Counted from the first letter of the stretch, positions 48,307 through 56,765 are shown. The stretch: DNA of 64,000 nt from Actinomadura physcomitrii (GCF_008923205.2 NZ_WBMS02000001.1:313600-377599), one strand, 5' to 3'. The notes: a model not told the origin generated them from the letters alone. Program-made: numbers and translations.

Positions 48307-49614
48307 TCAGCCGGGGAGCGCCAGGTGGCGCGGGTTGGCGACCGTCAGCTTGTCGACGATCGAGGCGCGGATCGCGCCGACCACCTCGTCGCGGCGGTCG
48401 TCGAGGGTGCCCTCGCGGATGGCCGCCGCCAGGTCGGCGTCGGACGCGCAGCCGAGTTTCGCGAGGCGGGCGGCGTGTGCCTCCCGGTGCGCCTCACCGA
48501 GCAGCAGCTCGCGGCGCGCGATGCGCAGCGCGGACGCGGCGACGCGGGCGTGGAAGCGCAGCCGGTCGTCGGGCTGCTCGGCCTCCAGCAGGAAGGCGCC
48601 GACGGCGTCGATCAGCGCTGACGCGCCGGGCCGGTCGTGCGGCGGCGAGTGCCCGGCGAGCGCCTCCCCGGCGAGCGGGTCCTCGACGGTGACCGGTGAC
48701 GTCAGGCCGAGCGCGAGCAGCATGTCGTGCTCCTGCTCGCAGACCCTCCGTCCCAGCACGGCGTACTCGATCGACGTGTCAGACCCGCTGAGGAAGCGTT
48801 CGGCCTGGTGGCGGCACAGGATCCCCCAGCGGAGCGTGCCGTAGACCTCCCACCAGCGCAGTTCCTCCGGGGTGGGCGGGGTGCCGCCCGCGGCGGCGTA
48901 GCCGGCGAGCAGGTCCTCGCGAGAGCCGAACCCGCCGGCGGGATGCGGGGAGCCGAACCGCCACGCCTTCACGCACAGCCAGCCGAGGTCCTCGGCGGGG
49001 TCGCCGAGGTGGGTGAGCTCCCAGTCCAGGACGCCGGTGACGCCGTCCGGCGCGATCATCAGGTTGCCGTTGCGGAAGTCGCCGTGCACGACGGCGCGGC
49101 GGCCGGACGCGGCGGGCCGGTTCTCGCGCAGCCACCGGAGCACGAGCTCGACGGCGGGGCGCGGCTCGCCGAACGCCTCGTAGTAGGTGGTGATCGCGGT
49201 GAGCGGATCGTCATCCGGAAGGCCGGGGACGGGCTCCATCGTGTGCAGGCGGGCGAGGACGCCGCCGAGGTCGCGGGCCAGCCGGGGGCGGACGGCGGCG
49301 TACGCCTCGTCGCGCAGCAGCCGGCGCGGGATCGTCTCGCCGGACAGCCGCTCCATGATCAGGAACGGGGTGCCGGCGAGGTCGTCGCCGTGGTCGACCA
49401 GGGACGGGACGGGCACGCCGGCGCGGGCGGCGGACGCCAGCAGCGCCGCCTCCCGCGCCATCGCGTCCGCGTCGGGCGACGCCGGCGGGTCGCGGCGCAG
49501 GATCAGCGCCCGCCCGTCCGCGTCGAACGACCAGGTCTCGCGGCTCGCGCCGCCGGACAGCCGGTGCAGGTCCGTGACGTCCGCGCCGAGCCGGGCGGCG
49601 AGTTCCTCGTGCAC
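48307..49614 (-). CDS. APH-type phosphotransferase fused to DUF6285
   Basis: A protein of 435 residues from a GTG at 49614 behind AAGGAG. Residues 1-320 form an aminoglycoside-phosphotransferase-like kinase (LIMERLSGETIPRRLL, VVHGDFRNGNLMI catalytic loop, GVLDWELTHLGDP metal loop), like those beside acyl-CoA dehydrogenases (ACAD10/11 type). Residues about 330-435 resemble DUF6285 (LRFHARVAASALRIARREL, ending in KLTVANPRHL), which is usually a separate neighbouring gene. The fusion supports joint function in acyl-CoA breakdown, and an acyl-CoA dehydrogenase operon stands 0.8 kb away in the opposite direction. Confidence 0.88.
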   Translation of the reverse strand: MHEELAARLGADVTDLHRLSGGASRETWSFDADGRALILRRDPPASPDADAMAREAALLASAARAGVPVPSLVDHGDDLAGTPFLIMERLSGETIPRRLLRDEAYAAVRPRLARDLGGVLARLHTMEPVPGLPDDDPLTAITTYYEAFGEPRPAVELVLRWLRENRPAASGRRAVVHGDFRNGNLMIAPDGVTGVLDWELTHLGDPAEDLGWLCVKAWRFGSPHPAGGFGSREDLLAGYAAAGGTPPTPEELRWWEVYGTLRWGILCRHQAERFLSGSDTSIEYAVLGRRVCEQEHDMLLALGLTSPVTVEDPLAGEALAGHSPPHDRPGASALIDAVGAFLLEAEQPDDRLRFHARVAASALRIARRELLLGEAHREAHAARLAKLGCASDADLAAAIREGTLDDRRDEVVGAIRASIVDKLTVANPRHLALPG

Positions 49615-49625
49615 GCGGGTCTCCT

Positions 49626-50306
49626 TCAGGAGGGCTCGGGGGCGGGGCGCAGGCCGAGGGCCCGGAGGTTGAGGGCGTCGAGGGTGTCCAGGAGCCGTTC
49701 GGTGTCGGACGGGTCGTCGCCCTGGACGAGCCAGAGGTACAGCGAGTGGTCGACCATCGCGGCGAGCGCGCGCGCCGCCATCTCGGGGTCGATGCCCGCG
49801 TCGACGATCCCGGCCCGCTGCCACCGCTCGATCGCCCGCGCGGACCGTCCGACGGACTCGGCGCGGTGCTTGCGCCGCATCTCCTGGAACTCCTCGTTGA
49901 ACGTGGCGACCTGCTCGATGATCGCCATCATCTTCGCGTTGCGCCGGTACGCCTCGAAGTAGGCGCGGTTGGCGCGGCGGACGCGCGCGGCGGGCTCGGC
50001 GGACGCGGTGTCGTCGCCGGGGGCGGAGTCGCCGGGGGTGGAGTCGCCGGGGGTGGAGGAGCGCCGCGTCATGTCCTCGAAGAGCCGGTCGGCGACCTCC
50101 AGGAAGACGGCCTCCTTGGACGGGAAGTAGGTGTAGAAGGAGCCGTAGGCCACCTTGGCGTGCCGGGCGATGTGCGCGACCCGGGTCTCCAGGAAGCCGC
50201 GCTCCTCGAAGACCTCGCGGGCCGCGGCGATGAGGCGCTCCCTGGTGCGGGCGCCGCGCTCGGTCAGCGGCGCCTGCGGGCTCTCGCCGGCACCCGTGTC
50301 CGCCAT
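49626..50306 (-). CDS. TetR-family regulator with a TPGDS repeat insert
   Basis: A protein of 226 residues from the ATG at 50306 behind AAGGAA. The HTH is complete (FEERGFLETRVAHIARHAKV, AYGSFYTYFPSKEAVFLEVA). An unusual loop of STPGDSTPGDSAPGDD follows at about residue 90, encoded by a short tandem DNA repeat (near 50010-50055), which may vary between strains. The C-terminal helices are typical. It lies 11 bases ahead of the phosphotransferase gene and is divergent from the VOC-CMD-dehydrogenase operon, with a palindromic site between them, so it likely represses both. Confidence 0.92.
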   Translation of the reverse strand: MADTGAGESPQAPLTERGARTRERLIAAAREVFEERGFLETRVAHIARHAKVAYGSFYTYFPSKEAVFLEVADRLFEDMTRRSSTPGDSTPGDSAPGDDTASAEPAARVRRANRAYFEAYRRNAKMMAIIEQVATFNEEFQEMRRKHRAESVGRSARAIERWQRAGIVDAGIDPEMAARALAAMVDHSLYLWLVQGDDPSDTERLLDTLDALNLRALGLRPAPEPS

Positions 50307-50358
50307 GCCGTGGTTCCTTTCGCCGGGGGCCGCCGCCCCGCCGGGCTTGACAAGCAGA

Positions 50359-50372
50359 TGTTCGCGCGAACA
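50359..50372. promoter_or_regulatory. Palindromic operator between TetR and the VOC operon
   Basis: TGTTCGCGCGAACA is a perfect 14-base palindrome, 53 bases before the TetR start and 63 bases before the VOC gene. TTGACA at 50347-50352 next to it could be a plus-strand -35 box, in which case the operator would overlap the promoter. Confidence 0.7.
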
Positions 50373-50434
50373 GTATCCGAGCATCGGACAAGTTGATATG
50401 ACTGTCAAGTCAACTCCGGGGAGGCGCCGCTCCA

Positions 50435-51016
50435 ATGCCCGCGAACAGAGAGTTCGAGCTCGGTGGGATCAACCACCTCGCGCTCGTCTCGTCCGACATG
50501 CAGCGCACGATCGACTTCTACTCCGGCGTCCTCGGCATGCCGCTGATCAAGACCCTCGACCTGCCCGCCGGGATGGGGCAGCACTTCTTCTTCGACTGCG
50601 GCGGCGGCGACTGCGTCGCGTTCTTCTGGTTCCCGGACGCGCCCGACGGCGTCCCCGGCGTCTCCGCGCCGAAGACCCGCCCCGAGCAGGGCGAGCTGCT
50701 CAGCGCCGTCGGCTCGATGAACCACGTCGCCTTCCACGTCCCGGTCGAGAAGTTCGAGGAGTACCGGACGAAGCTGCAGGCAAAGGGCGTCGAGGTCAGC
50801 CCCATCCTCAACCACGACGACAGCGAGTGGGGCGTCGCGCCCACCTTCGACGACGGCGTGTTCGTCCGCTCCTTCTACTTCCAGGACCCCGACGGGATCC
50901 TGCTGGAGTTCGCCTGCTGGACCCGCGCCTTCGACGAGTCCGACGTCTCGCACACGCCGAAGACCGCCGCCGACCGCACCGCCGCCAAGGAGAAGAGCAA
51001 TGCCGCGCCTGCGTGA
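50435..51016 (+). CDS. VOC-family dioxygenase/glyoxalase-like protein
   Basis: A protein of 193 residues. Two beta-alpha-beta-beta-beta modules of the vicinal oxygen chelate fold are seen: INHLALVSSDMQRTIDFYSG with YSGVLGM, and MNHVAFHVPVEKFEEYRTKL with FVRSFYFQDPDGILLEFACW. His in NHLAL, His in NHVAF and Glu in LLEF are the likely metal ligands. The reaction is unknown. It begins an operon of three overlapping genes with a CMD-family and an acyl-CoA dehydrogenase gene. Confidence 0.9.
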   Translation: MPANREFELGGINHLALVSSDMQRTIDFYSGVLGMPLIKTLDLPAGMGQHFFFDCGGGDCVAFFWFPDAPDGVPGVSAPKTRPEQGELLSAVGSMNHVAFHVPVEKFEEYRTKLQAKGVEVSPILNHDDSEWGVAPTFDDGVFVRSFYFQDPDGILLEFACWTRAFDESDVSHTPKTAADRTAAKEKSNAAPA

Positions 51017-51641
51017 GATCCCCCGCGCCGAGGTCACCGACGAACGCATCCTGTTCTTCTACGACCACCTGTTCGCCCCCGACCGCGACCCCGCCGTCGA
51101 CCACGGCACCGCGACCGGCTCGCCCGGCGACTGGTGGACGGTGTTCGCGCAGGACCCCGACGTGTTCCGGCACGCCGTCCGCGGCTTCGCCCTCTACCGC
51201 AACGCCTCCCTCGACCCCGTCCTGCGCGAGCTGGGCCAGTGCCGCGCCGGCTGGGCGCGCGGCAGCCAGTTCGTGTTCTCGCAGCACTGCAAGCAGATGC
51301 GGGCGCTCGGCATGTCCGAGGACCGGATCCAGTCGATCCCGCACTGGCAGACCGCCGACTGCTACTCCGAGCTGGAGCGGGCCGTCCTCGCCTACACCGA
51401 CGGGCTCGTCCTCGACGGCGGCCGCGTCCCGGACCGGGTGTTCGAGATCCTGCAGAAGCACCTGTCCGACAAGGAGATCCTGCAGCTGACCTACATCACC
51501 TGCATGTACGAGATGCACGCGACGATGGCCCGCGCGCTGCGGCTGGAGTTCGACGACCGTCCCGAGCCGATCGTCGAGGTCGACGCCCCCGAGGGCTACG
51601 GCAACCGCGACATCGCCGAAGACCTCACCGGGGGCAGCTGA
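51000..51641 (+). CDS. Carboxymuconolactone-decarboxylase-family protein
   Basis: A protein of 213 residues starting MPRLREIPRAEVTDERILFF. The AhpD/CMD pattern appears as RHAVRGFALYRNASLDPVLR, and FVFSQHCKQMRALGMSED with the central His and Cys, so it lacks the full C-x-x-C but keeps one cysteine. The role may be hydrolytic or peroxide-related. Its start overlaps the VOC gene by 17 bases and its stop overlaps the dehydrogenase start as TGATG, so all three are translationally coupled. Confidence 0.88.
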   Translation: MPRLREIPRAEVTDERILFFYDHLFAPDRDPAVDHGTATGSPGDWWTVFAQDPDVFRHAVRGFALYRNASLDPVLRELGQCRAGWARGSQFVFSQHCKQMRALGMSEDRIQSIPHWQTADCYSELERAVLAYTDGLVLDGGRVPDRVFEILQKHLSDKEILQLTYITCMYEMHATMARALRLEFDDRPEPIVEVDAPEGYGNRDIAEDLTGGS

Positions 51642-52840
51642 TGCTGTTCCCCGTCCCGGACCGGGTGCGGGGCGTCCGCGACGCCGTCCACGCGTTCATG
51701 ACCGAACGCGTCGAACCCGCCGAGCCCGCCCTCAACGCCGGCGACCGCGACACCCTCGTCCGCCTCCGCGACGAGGCCAAGAAAGAAGGCCTGTGGGCCC
51801 TCGGCCACCCCAAGGAGCTGGGCGGCGGCGGCCTGCCGTTCCTGGACTACGTGTACGTCAACGAGGTGCAGGGACGCAGCGAGTGGGGGCAGCTCGCCCT
51901 CGGCACGTTCACGCTCCAGGACTCGCTGATGCTGCACAAGTACGCGAGCCCCCGCTGGCGCGACCGCTACCTCGCCCCGATGGTCGCGGGCGAGGTGTCG
52001 CCGAGCTTCGCCATGACCGAACCCGCCTACGCCGGCTCCGACCCGACGCAGCTCCAGACCCGCGCCGTCCTCGAGGGCGACGAATGGGTCATCACCGGCC
52101 GCAAGTGGTTCACCACGGGCGCCGCGCAGGCCGCGTACACCACCGTCATGTGCCGCACCGAGCCCGAGGGGACGGCCCCGCACCGCGCCTTCAGCATGAT
52201 CATCGTGCCGACGGACACGCCGGGGTACCGGATCGTCCGCGAGACCCCGGTGCTCGGCCTCAACGGCGGCCACTACGAGGTCGCCTACGAGGACGTCCGC
52301 GTCCCGGCCGACCACCTCCTCGGCCCGCGCGGGCACGGCTTCGCCATCGCCCAGGACCGGCTCGGCCCCGGCCGCATCTTCCACTGCATGCGCTGGCTCG
52401 GCCAGGCCCAGCGCGCGTTCGAGCTGATGTGCGACCGGCTCGGCACCCGCGTCGCGTTCGGCGAACCGCTGTCGGCCAAGCAGCTGATGCAGCAGCACGT
52501 GTTCGACTCCTACACCGAGATCCAGGCGTCCCGCCTGCTCACCCTCCAGGCCGCCGAGCAGATCGACGCGGGCGACCAAGCCCGCATCGAGATCGGCGCG
52601 ATCAAGGTCGTCGGCGCGCGGATGCTGCACAACGTCATCGACCGCGCCGTCCAGGTGCACGGCGCCGCCGGCCTCACCGACGACCTCCCGCTGTCGCGCA
52701 TGTACCGGCACGCCCGCGAGGCCCGCCTCTACGACGGCCCCGACGAGGTCCACATCCAAAGCACCGCCCGCCGCATCCTCAACCGTTGGGGTCAGGGGGG
52801 CTTGACGTCAGGGTGGGTTGACGTCAGGGTGGGGGCATGA
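51641..52840 (+). CDS. Acyl-CoA dehydrogenase
   Basis: A protein of 399 residues. The N-terminal helical domain, the flavin loop FAMTEPAYAGSDPTQLQTRA, the segment WVITGRKWFTTGAAQAAY and the C-terminal QVHGAAGLTDDLPLSRMYRH are all typical; the ACAD10/11-like layout fits the phosphotransferase neighbour at 48307. It introduces a double bond into an acyl-CoA and feeds electrons to ETF. The last dozen codons (after RRILNRWG) are made of a 16-base tandem repeat, so the C-terminus has probably been extended by repeat growth. Its stop overlaps the next start. Confidence 0.93.
   Translation: MLFPVPDRVRGVRDAVHAFMTERVEPAEPALNAGDRDTLVRLRDEAKKEGLWALGHPKELGGGGLPFLDYVYVNEVQGRSEWGQLALGTFTLQDSLMLHKYASPRWRDRYLAPMVAGEVSPSFAMTEPAYAGSDPTQLQTRAVLEGDEWVITGRKWFTTGAAQAAYTTVMCRTEPEGTAPHRAFSMIIVPTDTPGYRIVRETPVLGLNGGHYEVAYEDVRVPADHLLGPRGHGFAIAQDRLGPGRIFHCMRWLGQAQRAFELMCDRLGTRVAFGEPLSAKQLMQQHVFDSYTEIQASRLLTLQAAEQIDAGDQARIEIGAIKVVGARMLHNVIDRAVQVHGAAGLTDDLPLSRMYRHAREARLYDGPDEVHIQSTARRILNRWGQGGLTSGWVDVRVGA
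52786..52833. repeat. Tandem 16-base repeat at the end of the acyl-CoA dehydrogenase gene
   Basis: Two identical units TTGACGTCAGGGTGGG lie at 52802-52817 and 52818-52833. A degenerate third unit, TTGGGGTCAGGGGGGC, precedes them at 52786-52801. Because 16 is not a multiple of three, each added unit changes the reading frame and the C-terminus of the dehydrogenase. The units lie directly before the start of the HTH gene at 52837, so unit number would also change the spacing to its start. Confidence 0.85.
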
Positions 52841-53217
52841 TCACTCCTGATGGGATCGAGAAAGAGTTCACGTTGCTGACGGCGGCGGCGCGGCATGACG
52901 AGCTGTGGGTGCGTGACACGATGGGCGACGTGCCGCTGCTGCGCGAGGAAGCGCTGGAGCGGCTCGCGCTCGGCGAGGTCCTCGCGCGCAAGGCGGTGTA
53001 CGGGCGGCAGCTCGCGGTGCGGACGGCGCGCGAGGCGGGCGCGTCGTGGTCGCAGATCGGCGCGGCGCTCGGCATCAGCAAGCAGGCCGCGTGGGAGGCG
53101 CACGCCCGGTGGATCGACGACCAGGAGGAGCAGCGCCGCGGCTGCGACTACAAGGGGATGGACGAGGCGCAGGCCGCGCGGGCCCGCGAGCTGGCCGGGC
53201 AGGTCGAGGAGGGCTGA
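52837..53217 (+). CDS. Small HTH protein
   Basis: A protein of 126 residues starting MITPDGIEKEFTLLTAAARH. A helix-turn-helix of the kind AREAGASWSQIGAALGISKQ with AAWEAHARWID is clear in the second half. Such single-HTH actinobacterial proteins are thought to bind DNA, but their role is unknown. The ATG overlaps the TGA of the acyl-CoA dehydrogenase gene. Confidence 0.82.
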   Translation: MITPDGIEKEFTLLTAAARHDELWVRDTMGDVPLLREEALERLALGEVLARKAVYGRQLAVRTAREAGASWSQIGAALGISKQAAWEAHARWIDDQEEQRRGCDYKGMDEAQAARARELAGQVEEG

Positions 53218-53435
53218 CCTCCCGCGCGGCGATCATGATCTTGGGCGGGCGGGCGTCCCAGGATGCGGCGTGAAATCTGCCGACGGGGACGCGGATGGGG
53301 ATGGACGAGGTCGCCGGGGAAGGCGCGGAAGTGCTGGCCGCGATGGGCGACTAGCGAGCCTTGCCCGATGGCCGGAGTTTCCGGAGTGCGGTACTGGGAA
53401 TTCTTGCCACTAGCGAGGGAACGGAGGCGCATGGT

Positions 53436-53864
53436 ATGGAGGTCGTCCTCGAGATGACCCTGCCGAGGAACGCCGAGAGCGCTCCGCTGGTCAGGCATAC
53501 GCTCGACGCCTCGCTGCGCGGCCTCGGGGTCCCGCCGGAGGTCCGCGCCGATATCGCGCTGGCGCTCGGCGAGGCGTGCGCGAACGTCATCCAGCACGCC
53601 ACCGCGGGCAAGGACTACGAGGTCAGGGCCCGGATGGACGGCGCGAGGTGCGTCGTCGAGGTCATCGACGGCGGGGCCGTGGTGAGCACCGCCGAGGGCG
53701 GCGGCACCGGGCGCCGGGTGTGGGACGGGCCGCCCGCGCCGCCGGGTGCCGAGCACGGCCGGGGACTGCAGCTGATACGGGCGTGCACGGAGGAAGTCCA
53801 CATTCTCGATCGCGTCCAGCGAAACGGGGCGATCGTGCATTTCGAGAAATCGTTCGCCGGCTGA
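53436..53864 (+). CDS. Anti-sigma-factor-like ATP-binding protein (RsbW/HATPase_c_2)
   Basis: A protein of 142 residues starting MEVVLEMTLPRNAESAPLVR behind GGAGG. The Bergerat-type ATP site is seen in LALGEACANVIQHATAGKDY (N-box), VVEVIDGG (G1 box) and HGRGLQLIRACTEEV (G2 box). Such kinases bind sigma factors or phosphorylate anti-anti-sigma partners in Streptomyces and relatives. No partner gene is next to it, as is frequent in this class. The convergent terminator at 53914 follows. Confidence 0.9.
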   Translation: MEVVLEMTLPRNAESAPLVRHTLDASLRGLGVPPEVRADIALALGEACANVIQHATAGKDYEVRARMDGARCVVEVIDGGAVVSTAEGGGTGRRVWDGPPAPPGAEHGRGLQLIRACTEEVHILDRVQRNGAIVHFEKSFAG

Positions 53865-53913
53865 GGCGGTATTTCCGCGCCATTCGCGCGGCCGGTGCGT
53901 GCGAAATATGGCG

Positions 53914-53953
53914 GGCGGCGGCCCGGCGGTGTCCGCACCACCGGGCCGCCGCC
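53914..53953. terminator. Bidirectional terminator hairpin between convergent genes
   Basis: GGCGGCGGCCCGGCGGTG (53914-53931) pairs with CACCACCGGGCCGCCGCC (53936-53953) with a single mismatch around a 4-base loop. It lies between the plus-strand anti-sigma-like gene and the minus-strand secreted-protein gene and can serve both. Confidence 0.85.
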
Positions 53954-53964
53954 GTTCTAGGCCG

Positions 53965-54618
53965 TCAGCCGGTGACCGGCAGGTCGTGGTGCTTGACCGG
54001 CTTCGGCGCGGGCGCCTCGACGGGGCGCTGCGCGGGGACGCGGCCGCAGGTGGCGGACGCGACGCGCAGGGCGCCCTTGCCGCCGGGCAGGTTCAGCTGC
54101 ATGGCGGTGACGGCGAGCCGGCCGTTCGGCAGGCGCTGCTGCTTGTTGAGGACGAGCGAGGTGCGGCCGACGCCTTCGACGTCCACCGGGATGGTGGTGT
54201 TGGGCGGCGGGCTCGCGTCGAGGCGCCTGCCCGCGACGGTGGCCTGCGTCAGGTGCGCGCCGCCCCGTGCGTCGCGGCAGGTGGCGGTGACCGCGTCGGC
54301 CTTCAGCTTGGCGGTGGGGACGGCGAGGTCCGCGACGTTGGAGCGGGCGTTCGCGGGTGCCGCGGAGACGTTCAGCGCGGACGCGCGGACGGCCTTGAGC
54401 CGGTCCTCCTTGAGCAGGCTCTTGCGCGCGGGTCCGGCGTCGGACGAGACGGCGGGCACCGGCGGGACGGAGCCGAGCGGCCCGCCGGTGGCGGCGAGCC
54501 CGAAGGCGGAGCCGGATCCGGCGGGATCGGGCGGGGCCGCGAGAGCGGGGCCGGCCGCCCCGGCGGTGAGGCCGGCGGCGAGCAGGCCGGCGGCGGTCAG
54601 ACGGGTGAAGGCGTGCAT
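53965..54618 (-). CDS. Secreted SCO1860-like protein ending in LPVTG
   Basis: A protein of 217 residues with a Sec signal peptide cut after GPALA. The middle part (DAVTATCRDARGGAHLTQAT, CGRVPAQRP with two cysteines that may form a disulfide) resembles choice-of-anchor/SCO1860-type surface proteins, from memory. Those proteins end in a sortase motif, hydrophobic helix and basic tail. This one stops directly after HHDLPVTG, with neither helix nor basic residues, and the DNA after the stop does not encode a helix in that frame. It is therefore probably released rather than anchored unless readthrough or another mechanism exists. Confidence 0.82.
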   Translation of the reverse strand: MHAFTRLTAAGLLAAGLTAGAAGPALAAPPDPAGSGSAFGLAATGGPLGSVPPVPAVSSDAGPARKSLLKEDRLKAVRASALNVSAAPANARSNVADLAVPTAKLKADAVTATCRDARGGAHLTQATVAGRRLDASPPPNTTIPVDVEGVGRTSLVLNKQQRLPNGRLAVTAMQLNLPGGKGALRVASATCGRVPAQRPVEAPAPKPVKHHDLPVTG

Positions 54619-54696
54619 GGATCGTCTCCGATCGTGTCGAGTCTGGGTGACGTGACGGCGGTGCGCCGTCGAGCGGGGCTTGTCGGCGGGGCGGGC

Positions 54697-55524
54697 TCAG
54701 GCGCCGATGAACACGAGGCTTCCGAGCGGGACCTTGGCGAGCGCGTCGAGCGCGTCCTGGGGCACGCGCACGCAGCCGTGCGTGACGGCCTTGCCGAACA
54801 CGGAGCGGTCGGGCCAGCCGTGCAGGGCGACGGTTCCGGGGCCGCCGCCGAAGGTGTCCAGGGTGGCCGAGTGCGTGCCGAGCGGCAGCACCAACGGGCT
54901 GGGCGTCCTGGTGGCGGGGGCGAGGGTGGCCAGCATGAACGTGCGGCCGGTGGGCGTCGGGGTCCTGGCGCCGCCGACCGCGACGGACCAGGCGCCGGCG
55001 GGCTTGCCGGCCTTGAGCAGGGTGAGCCTGCGGCGCGACAGGTCGACCTTGACGGTGTAGGGCGTGTGCGCGGTGATCAGGCCGTCGGCGGCGCCGGAGA
55101 TCCAGCCGGTCGCGCCGTTGGGGCGGCTGGGCAGCAGGACGCGCCGCCAGTCGCCGGAGCTCTGCACGACCGGCACCCAGGTCGGGCCGCCGAGCTGCTG
55201 GGCGGGGAGCGTGGCGACGGTGCGCCCGCCGGGCTTGTCGAGGACGGGGACGGCCTTGGCGGGGTGGACGACGAGGCCGCCGGTGGCGCCGTCCGGGGCG
55301 TCGTCGCGCGGGACGCCCTTGAGCCGGGCGTACGTGGTGGCCTCGGGGGCGCCGGCCGGGGCCTGCGCCCGCGCGGGCCGCCCGGTGCCGCCGGCGGACG
55401 CGGTGTTCGCGGGCGAGTGCCCGCAGCCGCCGAGCAGCGCACCGGCGCCGGCCAGCAGGGCGCTCGCCGCGAGGACGGCCGGGACGCGCGCCCGCCCGCC
55501 GGTGCCGGTACGGCGGGCGGTCAT
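54697..55524 (-). CDS. Lipoprotein L,D-transpeptidase (YkuD)
   Basis: A protein of 275 residues with a lipoprotein signal ending in LLGGC. An SH3-like region (about 85-165, PVLDKPGGRTVATLPAQQLG and GDWRRVLLPSRPNG) precedes the YkuD domain with its catalytic motif HGWPDRSVFGKAVTHGCVRV (His and Cys). It makes 3-3 cross-links in peptidoglycan or attaches proteins to it, working outside the membrane. It lies 78 bases ahead of the LPVTG protein on the same strand. The 222-base spacer upstream to 55746 shows no gene. Confidence 0.92.
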   Translation of the reverse strand: MTARRTGTGGRARVPAVLAASALLAGAGALLGGCGHSPANTASAGGTGRPARAQAPAGAPEATTYARLKGVPRDDAPDGATGGLVVHPAKAVPVLDKPGGRTVATLPAQQLGGPTWVPVVQSSGDWRRVLLPSRPNGATGWISGAADGLITAHTPYTVKVDLSRRRLTLLKAGKPAGAWSVAVGGARTPTPTGRTFMLATLAPATRTPSPLVLPLGTHSATLDTFGGGPGTVALHGWPDRSVFGKAVTHGCVRVPQDALDALAKVPLGSLVFIGA

Positions 55525-55746
55525 CGGAACCTCCCGGCGGTCCGGCCGCGATGATCGGGAAAGGCATTGTCATTCGCCATGGAGCCGGATGCTAGTAGTG
55601 GTGAAGGCGCTCGTTCGGTAAACGGCGAAAAAGAGCGCGGCGTGTCCGGGAAAGCGCCCGAATAATTGCCGGAGATTCGGCAAATGCGGGGTTTTATGGG
55701 GTGGAAAAGGTGTTTAACGGGACGACGGGGCCGGGGAGAAGGGGCT

Positions 55747-56100
55747 TCAGGCCGGCATGGGGAACGAGCTGCCGCCGGCGTCGTGGCCGGACGCCGCCTC
55801 GTGGAACTCCGAGAGGCCCCTCAAAAGCGCCGCGCGCGCGGGCGCCGGCATCGCCTCGAGCACGCCGGCGAGCTCGGCGCGCCGCCGCACGCGCAGCCGG
55901 TCCAGCAGCGCCTGCCCGTCCGCGCTGAGCCGGACGGTCACCTCGCGGCGGTCCCGGCCGGGGTCGCGGATCAGCAGCCCCGCCGCCTCCAGCCGGTCGC
56001 ACAGCCGGCTCGCCGAGGACACCAGCGCGTCCGGGCCGGCGGCCAGGCTGCTGATGTTGACCGGCCCGCGCTCGTCCGATCGGCGGGTAACGATCGTCCT
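55747..56100 (-). pseudogene. N-terminally truncated MarR-family regulator
   Basis: The frame reads ERGPVNISSLAAGPDALVSS, then ASRLCDRLEAAGLLIRDPGR and EVTVRLSADGQALLDRLRVR, which is the recognition helix, wing and C-terminal helices of a MarR regulator. The first 40 to 50 residues needed for dimerisation and the HTH start are missing; upstream it runs into the promoter of the ECF sigma gene. A start codon within that region (56130) has no ribosome site. I treat it as broken. Confidence 0.66.
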
Positions 56101-56153
56101 CCCCGGGCCACTTCCTGGTGATGGACACACCAGGACGGACGGAGGAGCACGCG

Positions 56154-56765
56154 GTGGCAGACCCAGCCCCCCGTGAGTGGGCCCCCGACGAGAGACGCTT
56201 CACCGCGATGTACGACGCCTGCCGGCAGCGCGTGTGGGCGTACGCCGCCGCGCGCGCCGGCCGGCAGATCGCGGACGAGGTGGTGAGCGAGACGTTCGCG
56301 GTGGCGTGGCGGCGGATCGCGGACGTCCCCGACCCGGCGCTGCCGTGGCTGCTGGGCGTCGCCCGGAACGTGCTGCGCGACGGGTACCGCGCGGAGGCGC
56401 GGCGCGAGGCGTGCACGGCCGAGCTGGCCCGCTGGGCGCCGCGGCCGTCCGGCGACATCGCCGAGGACGTGGCGGAGCGGCTCGCCGTGCTCCGCGCGAT
56501 GGCGGCGATCCCCGAGGGCGACCGGGAGATCTTGATCCTGGTCGCCTGGCAGGGGCTGAGCCCGCGGGAGGCGGCCCGGGTCGTCGGCTGCTCGCCGGCG
56601 GCGCTGCGCGTCCGCCTGCACCGCGCCCGCAAGCGCCTGCTGCGCGCCGCCGACGCGGGCGGCGGCGCGGCCGACGCGCCCGGAGCGGTGCCCGGGGCGG
56701 CGGCCGAGGCGGGGGGACGCCCGGTGCGTCCGCAGGTGGGAATCGTCAGTGAGGAGAGGGCATGA
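56154..56765 (+). CDS. ECF sigma factor
   Basis: A protein of 203 residues from the GTG at 56154, chosen for GGAGGAG 6 bases upstream. Region 2 (FTAMYDACRQRVWAYAAARA, ADEVVSETFAVAWRRIADVP) and region 4 (IPEGDREILILVAWQGLSPR, AARVVGCSPAALRVRLHRAR) are complete. The C-terminus is Gly/Ala-rich. It is translationally coupled (ATGA) to a CU044_5270-type membrane protein that probably acts as its anti-sigma factor or sensor. Confidence 0.93.
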   Translation: MADPAPREWAPDERRFTAMYDACRQRVWAYAAARAGRQIADEVVSETFAVAWRRIADVPDPALPWLLGVARNVLRDGYRAEARREACTAELARWAPRPSGDIAEDVAERLAVLRAMAAIPEGDREILILVAWQGLSPREAARVVGCSPAALRVRLHRARKRLLRAADAGGGAADAPGAVPGAAAEAGGRPVRPQVGIVSEERA

